From: Metellina segmentata
Lineage: Eukaryota; Arthropoda; Arachnida; Araneae; Tetragnathidae
Length of the DNA: 64,000 bases
Reading direction: 5' to 3'
Assembly (NCBI GenBank): GCA_947359465.1
Contig: OX375883.1
Location: 86,909,120 to 86,973,119 of the forward strand
The stretch's first letter is position 1, and each line of letters opens with the position of its first letter. The notes under the pieces were generated by a model. The model was not told the DNA's origin. It made no database searches and saw nothing but the letters and a program-made list of their open reading frames with translations. The position numbers and the translations under genes are program-made. This document shows positions 58,650-64,000 of the stretch, in pieces.

Positions 58650-60080
58650 ATTGCTTGGGTATCCTGGGACCATGATCTGTGTTTACTAACAAGGTGGCAA
58701 AAAACTCATTGAAAAAAGCTCCCCGATATTTCCCTGGTAGTTTCCCTTATTTTACAATCCCTTAAGAAATGTTGTGATCCATGATTGCTATAGATATACA
58801 GTATCCACATAACATTTTTCAATATTTAGGGTCAGATGGGGTAAAAGGGGATACTTCTCCAAAAATATTTTATATTTGTACAGATATATCAATATATATT
58901 TTAATGGTTATTTAAAACCCTTAATAAAACTCTTACAACAGGGTTTCCACCCTTTTTTCTAACTAAAAATAAGGACTTTCTAAGCACTTTCTAGGACAAA
59001 ATAAGGACTTAAATAAAACATTGAAGAAACTGTATTATACAATGAATACCTGACTTTTGACCAAATGGGGATGCTCTTACAGACTAGTTAATCTCATAAC
59101 AGGCCACCCAGTGATTCTTACCTTTGAAAATAGTTGCTTTAGTTGCCTCATATGTGAAAAATAGTAGCCAAAATAGTCTCCTCAATTTTGTAAAATTTAG
59201 CACTATATTAGACACAGAAAGCTGCTGTAGGGCAACAACAAATGGAACCTTTACAAACAATTAAAATAAAATGCTAATGTTTCATAAAAAAAAAATCGAA
59301 AATTACGAAGCAAGTGTTCTTTTAGGCGCGTTCTCACGAATCAAGTTCAATTGACCGATTATAGTTGATCTAAAAATGTTGAATCCGCTTTTGTTCACAC
59401 GTTTCAATAGCAACTGATGAACAGTTTAATAAGCGAAAATATAAAAGTTACAACTGAAAAATTATTTATTCATAGAAAATCACATTTAAGGTATCGAACT
59501 GGTGTAACATTTTCAGCAGATTTAAAATCTGTTGTAATTTTCACATAATCTTTAACGATCGCGAACATACAAACTTGGTCTGGAGAATAAAAGAATGAAG
59601 CACTATTGTTTTGTTTCTGGAATAAAATAAACCACGACAGAATGCGTGGAAATAACTCAAAAGCAGATGGCGGATGACTCTTCAGTATTGCAACTTTTTT
59701 TCACACGTTCTACGCTGCATGTAAAGTGCTAAAACCAAAATTCCTCCTACATGGGGTGTATTGTAAGGGAGTTATAACGGCAACATAAATGTAACTTTTT
59801 GCATAGATGCAACCACCTGCAACTTTTTGCATAAATGCAACCACCTGCAACTTTTTAAAATTAGTCTATCAAAAATAAATGCCTAAATAAAAAATACTTA
59901 GGAATGGCAACAGCATGAAAGATTACATATTCTAAATCTATTTTTTCCGCTTCCGTTTGGTTTTGCGGAGGAACGATTTTAGCAGGCAGAAAAAACAAAT
60001 AAGTTTTAACTTCAGTTATGTAGTTCTTTTTTCTATCTCCTAGACTGTTAAAGTCATAGTAAAAATTTCGACGGATTTGA
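58650..60080. other. AT-rich spacer, nothing firmly recognised
   Basis: No exon or transposase is recognised. A short tandem repeat inside this span (59,792-59,856) is listed separately. The 93-codon minus-strand frame at 59,861-60,142 overlaps the piggyBac relic on the other strand and is probably a shadow. Confidence 0.4.
59792..59856. repeat. 28-bp tandem repeat, 2.4 copies
   Basis: The unit AACTTTTTGCATARATGCAA followed by CCACCTGC is present twice, then a partial third copy. The core TTTGCAT-ATGCAA is itself palindromic. Confidence 0.85.
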
Positions 60081-60084
60081 AATT

Positions 60085-60660
60085 TGTGGAAAATTTCCCA
60101 TTGACGAAACCCATAATAAAATTTAAGGCCCGGGTGGGCCAAACAAGGTCAGAAAATGGAGATCCTTTGTTCATCAAAATCCGGCTATGTTTTAAATTTT
60201 GAACTATATGCTGGAAAGATGAGTAATATACCAACGTCCCTGAAAGGACTTGGATACGATATGGTCACATATTTGATAAGTACTCTGAAGAATAAAAGCC
60301 ACAATATATATTTTGACCGGTTTTCTTCAGTTTTCCTGTAGATTTATTAAAAATGGGACATTATGGTTGCGGGATGCTGAACGGAAACAGAAAATATTTG
60401 CCCATTAACATCAAGGCCTTAAAACTTTCCGAGGATAAAAAAATATAAAGGATTTCCAAAGCAAAACTAATTCCTACTTACTTTGCACGGCTTGGATGGA
60501 CAAAAAAAATGTTTTTATGCTGTCCTCGAACTCAGAGAATGAAACAGGTCTTGTGCAAAGAAGTCAAAATTCTGTTAAAAGAGATAAAGTTTGCCCTATC
60601 GCTTTTATGAAGTACAATAAGCAAATAAGCATATGGTGGAGTGGATTTAGCGCCCCCCCC
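60085..60660 (+). pseudogene. piggyBac-like transposase remnant
   Basis: Broken plus-strand frames read in family order. First comes a degraded KPIIKF segment, then SKSGYVLNFELYAGK, LKGLGYDMVTYLI, SHNIYFDRFSS, LLKMGHYGCG and NRKYLPINIK. After a stop and a frameshift follow WMDKKNVFMLSS and KRDKVCPIAFMKYNK. This is the catalytic domain of a piggyBac-family transposase up to the YNK-MGGVD region. In the family, the YFDNFFTS-like aspartate is catalytic; here the segment is YFDRFSS, so the aspartate is kept. The frame runs into a run of 11 C bases at 60,653-60,663, beyond which similarity is lost. Multiple breaks show it is dead. Confidence 0.85.
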
Positions 60661-60663
60661 CCC

Positions 60664-61610
60664 TGATCAGAGGAAATACCACACTACTTCAAGAAAATCC
60701 TCAAAATGGTGGAAGTCTTAAATTTTACTTCCTTCTTGATACAGCTGTCAATAATGCATATTTTATAAGCATGCCGGCCCCTAAGGGGTGCAAATCTCTT
60801 TGATATTAAATTGGAATTAATCTCCGATATAGACAAAAAGTATTGGAATGAAAAAAAAAACACATTTATTTATTCCACCCCACACATTCATAAGAGGAGA
60901 AAAATAGATGGTCGAAAAAGAAAGTGTGTTCTATGAAGGGAGGGGGGGGGGGGCAATAAAACGAAATAAAAACGTTTTCCAACAGATTTGTAGAGAGCAC
61001 ATGGGAGTGCGAAATATGCCAGAAATGCTTTTGCAAAAGCTGTTTTGAAGAAAATCTATAAAAGTTGCAGAAATTAACCCATAAAATTACAAAAAAAAAC
61101 CATTATTATATAAAACAAAATCAAAGGAAATATGGATAATCAAAGGAATATTAAAAACAAATTATCGAAACCACCTGCTTTTAGAATAAGTATTTAAAAT
61201 TTATAACCGAAGTAATTAGTAAAATTTGAATTATGTAATAGATTGTGTATATATAGACATAGACATGTCGACGTTTATCGTTCGTTTTAAAACTAAAAAC
61301 CCTATCTTCCATTTGCAATTTGAATGACTAGTCTAAAAATTGACACCATTGAGAAAGCAGTATCGGTATCCCGCAGCTAGATGTGATCAACAGTGACCGC
61401 AAAACACGCCCTCTTCTTTGAAGGCCTGGAGAAGAAGGGGAAAGAAGCGCTTAATGGATCCAGGCGTCTTGTTGGGAATCCGACAACATTCTTTTTCCCT
61501 GTCCCCCGTAACGAAAGGAAACAGATTCTCGGGCGCTTTCGTATGCAGAGGGTTAAAAACAGTCATAAAATTCCCTATTAGCACAAATAATTTATTTTAA
61601 GTCCTAAATG
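60664..61610. other. AT-rich spacer with a G run, nothing recognised
   Basis: A run of 12 G bases lies at 60,942-60,953. A less AT-rich patch at 61,385-61,560 gives three overlapping short open frames on both strands without recognisable domains, probably by chance. Confidence 0.4.
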
Positions 61611-61611
61611 T

Positions 61612-62096
61612 AGATGTCCAAAATCCGGAATTGTCAAAAATTTCGAGAAAAAAAATATTTGACGTTTTGCTAACTCAAGGGTTTTTTTTCTCACTTTTTC
61701 CCATCTTTTTGACAATTTTCATAGAACAAGGAGGTAAACCTGGACCTAATTGATGAAACAACGCAAAATAACGGACATGTTCAGAGTAAATACCACACAG
61801 AAAAATTAGAAGATTTGCAAGTAAAATTTCTTGCATCGTTTTAAAAAAATTCCTATTTATATATTCTTCCTACTTATTCCTATTTATATATTCTTCCTAC
61901 CTATTCCTATTTATATATTCTTCCTACCTATTCCTATTTATATATTCTTCCTACCTATTCCTATTTATATATCTGCTATTTTAGTATTGGAAACGCAAAA
62001 TTTGCGCAGGGCAGGTGAGATTAAGGTTTTTTGACAAAAAATGCAAATAATCCGAAATCTGGAACGGAGGACAGGAGGATTCCGGATTTTGAACTG
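61612..62096 (+). mobile_element. Relic of an unknown element, copy 2, with short inverted ends
   Basis: The left end GTCCAAAATCCGGAATTG is the reverse complement, with a few changes, of the right end GGATTCCGGATTTTGAAC (62,078-62,095), giving inverted termini of about 16 bases. The interior aligns with 46,917-47,225. A 27-bp minisatellite (61,849-61,972) has expanded inside it at the place where copy 1 has only CCTATTTGTATATTTTATAT. No clear target duplication was found. Confidence 0.6.
61849..61972. repeat. 27-bp minisatellite, about 4.6 copies
   Basis: The unit ATTCCTATTTATATATTCTT followed by CCTACCT is repeated almost without change. Because 27 is divisible by three, one frame stays open and would encode a nine-residue repeat (IPIYIFFLP), but this is a by-product of the repeat. 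Confidence 0.92.
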
Positions 62097-62344
62097 TTTT
62101 AAGGATAAAAAATTACATGTATACATGAAAGGTTTTATCCTTAAATTATAGAAACAAAATTCTACTATACAATTTCTCCGAAAATGGAACAAAATTTTCC
62201 TTTACATAGAGGAAATTTCCTTTTTCCCTGCATCGACGCGATTTCGGGAGTGAACCAAAGATTACGCTGAGTTGCGGATTTTCGATTCTTTAGCGTAGAA
62301 ACTCCGGAAGTTCCGGAGCACTTGGCAACTCTGCTAGTCTCGCA

Positions 62345-63300
62345 GTCTGAAGAACTGGTTCCAGTGAACATCAATAGGCTTCATTCTAAATCCATCTTCC
62401 TCAAATTCTCTTTGGAGTAATTTCCACTCACCCAGTAGTATGTCTGTCGAGACATCCCATAGCATTGCTCTTGCAAATTCTAATACTTGTCAAACACTCT
62501 CGCCACTGAGTCTCTCAAGAGGACCCAGACAGTATAAACTTTTAAGGAGAGATGAACTGAAGGAGGACTTCTGCAAAAGATAATTAACACTGGCAATGTA
62601 ATGCTTCTGAGCCCTTAGAAAAAAGAAATTCCTTCCCTTCTCTTTCACATTCTGTAGCGCTCTAGAAATTTTATGTCCAATTTTAATATCAGCCAGAGGC
62701 AACAGTTTCTGAGGACATATATCTTCCGATTTATCCATTTTCAAATCTCAAATAAATTCCCCTTCGTAGATCCTACCCAAAATTGTTCTTGTCAACAATT
62801 CAAGTTGAGAATGAAGGTTATGTATGAGAGGTTCCTTTTTCTGTAGAAATTCGGTCACACGATTAAATATACCTGCACTTGATAGGACAAATATCACCTC
62901 AGCCTTCATAGTTTCTCTTCTAAGTAAATGAACAATTTTTTTGTAACCTGGTCTTTGTATCATGCTTGGCTTCTTGTTCACTATTCAATTAACCTTTCAG
63001 CAGCTGGCTTTAGGCTTAGCCACCTGCTTGAACAATGTTTGATGTGATGGTGAGTAGGAAGTTTCAAGTCTTCTTGAATTTGTTTGTACGTTGAAAAAAG
63101 CTTAGGCCACTGATCAAAAAATCTGTGAATAGTAAAAAATAGTTCAGACACATCTTCCCCTAACTTTTTTAGACCTTTAAGAAAAGCATTATGCATTGTG
63201 TGAATATTACATGTCCCAATGTTAATTAGTTCCTTTTTTCGGGTAGAAAGTAATGAGTCCTTAATCTTTTTTAGACTAACTTTCACTGAAAAAACTCAAG
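62345..63300 (-). pseudogene. hAT-like transposase-derived pseudogene (C-terminal domain)
   Basis: On the minus strand three open stretches follow each other. The first (63,286-62,981) includes INIGTCNIHTMHNAFLKGLK and HCSSRWLSLKPAAERLIE. The second (62,981-62,748), after a frameshift, includes KKEPLIHNLHSQLELLTRTIL. A single TGA (62,750-62,748) then interrupts it, and the third (to 62,490) stays in the same frame: LLPLADIKIGHKISRAL, HYIASVNYLLQKS and LYCLGPLERL. Beyond another stop, GEWKLLQREF and DVHWNQFFRL follow, to about 62,345. The order fits the hAT-like proteins common in arthropods, which carry an NIGTC-LH--HNAF motif and a -H---RWL-L segment. The usual HGNADVERGFS-like end and the N-terminus are missing. 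Confidence 0.75.
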
Positions 63301-64000
63301 AAATTGTAATAATCAACTTTGATGATAACACAATGATTTTCATTATGTTCGCAACGCTCCTTCAATATTTAACCATCTGGATACAGAAAAGGACAAAATG
63401 TTTGCATTCTCTGGTTATGGAGGGGTTTGGAATCTTTCAGATCTCAAACTCCTGTAGAAACGGCTGAAGTCCATTAAGATTTCCATGCCCTCATTTCTGT
63501 GCCACAAAGAGAGCAGATAGTGAATAGCCTACGTTCCGTAGACAGGAATGTCGGGGTTCTTGTTGCGAAGCTTCGAGCGCTTAGAATGTGTGAGAGGTTG
63601 ATGATCTATCCCCTTAAAAACTTTGCCGAAGACACCTTCGAGTGTAAATTATCATACATATTGAAGATTCCACCGTCCTTTCAGAGTTTACCCTCGACGC
63701 ATCTACACCTTCTAGACATAATCAAACCCACAATAGAAACTGCAACATGTGATGACAAAGGTACTAAACGGATTACCTCTCCTCCTGGGTTAACAGTGAG
63801 TTAATATCAGCTTGATCCGTTCGGTCTCTTGACCTCTCCATTCTTGTCTTATTTCAGAATCCGAAAATAAAATGGGTCTGTTGAGACCGTCCTGAGATCT
63901 GTGTATGGAGAATGTTATTCCCCCTTTTAAGTGATCACTGGCATTGATTACCATTTACGAACTGTCAGCGTCTGACCTTCTAGAGGGTTACTCCTATTGT
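63301..64000 (+). other. Right edge: unassigned sequence with a possible exon
   Basis: An open frame of 101 codons (63,499-63,804, plus strand) is less AT-rich than most of the flank and includes EQIVNSLRSVDRNVG and LVAKLRALRMCERL. It matches no family that I know. It ends at ACA-GTGAGT (63,796), a possible donor. A pyrimidine-rich acceptor (CTTGTCTTATTTCAG) follows at about 63,857, which would make a short intron. The reading frame after this join closes within nine codons. It may be the 3' end of an unknown gene or an old repeat. Confidence 0.25.

Noticed and set aside
61387..61600. Three overlapping frames of 60-65 codons on both strands
   Set aside because: The frames overlap in one patch that is less AT-rich. 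None has a domain, and stop-free overlap is expected there by chance.
61831..62034. 67-codon frame with repeats of IPIYIFFLP
   Set aside because: This is a translation of the 27-bp minisatellite. The unit length, a multiple of three, keeps the frame open.

Overview
The window is eukaryotic nuclear DNA, almost certainly from an arthropod and most likely an insect. There are no operons or ribosome binding sites. Introns have GT-AG ends. Remnants of Tc1-like, piggyBac-like, hAT-like and DUF4817-type transposons and several tRNA-derived SINEs are present. I cannot name the species.

Layout. (1) From 1 to about 37,052 the window is one unbroken head-to-tail satellite array of 147/148-bp monomers (about 250 copies). 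It enters from the left edge, so its true start is not seen. The array has nested higher-order repeats: 7-, 8-, 9-, 11-, 13-, 24/25- and 35/36-monomer blocks are duplicated nearly intact. Each monomer carries two inverted repeats sharing one axis. (2) From 37,053 to about 37,470 three increasingly decayed monomers mark the array edge. (3) From 37,470 to 64,000 the DNA is AT-rich, transposon-laden and gene-poor, as expected at the flank of a (peri)centromeric or other heterochromatic satellite block.

Genes. The best supported gene is on the minus strand: two exons (58,146-58,045 and 54,618-54,488) encode the C-terminal transketolase-C domain of a diverged pyruvate dehydrogenase E1 beta (PDHB)-like protein. 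A 3.4-kb intron with matching phase separates them and holds a Tc1 relic and a large foldback element. Earlier exons lie to the right, unrecognised or outside the window. A weak candidate first exon on the plus strand (38,895-38,940) ends in a strong splice donor. The other protein-like sequences are dead transposon pieces.

Mobile and repeat content of the flank: a MITE with an 8-bp target duplication (40.4 kb); a SINE multimer with two kinds of tRNA-like head and only one tail (42.5-44.2 kb); hairpin clusters (45.2 kb); short tandem arrays (46.0, 46.3-46.8, 61.9 kb); a SINE inserted into an older SINE with a 13-bp target duplication (49.4-49.9 kb); a DUF4817-type transposon with arms over 200 bp (50.4-51.3 kb); a piggyBac relic (60.1-60.7 kb); and a hAT-like relic (62.3-63.3 kb).

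All family names come from reading translated sequence by eye; no database search was possible.
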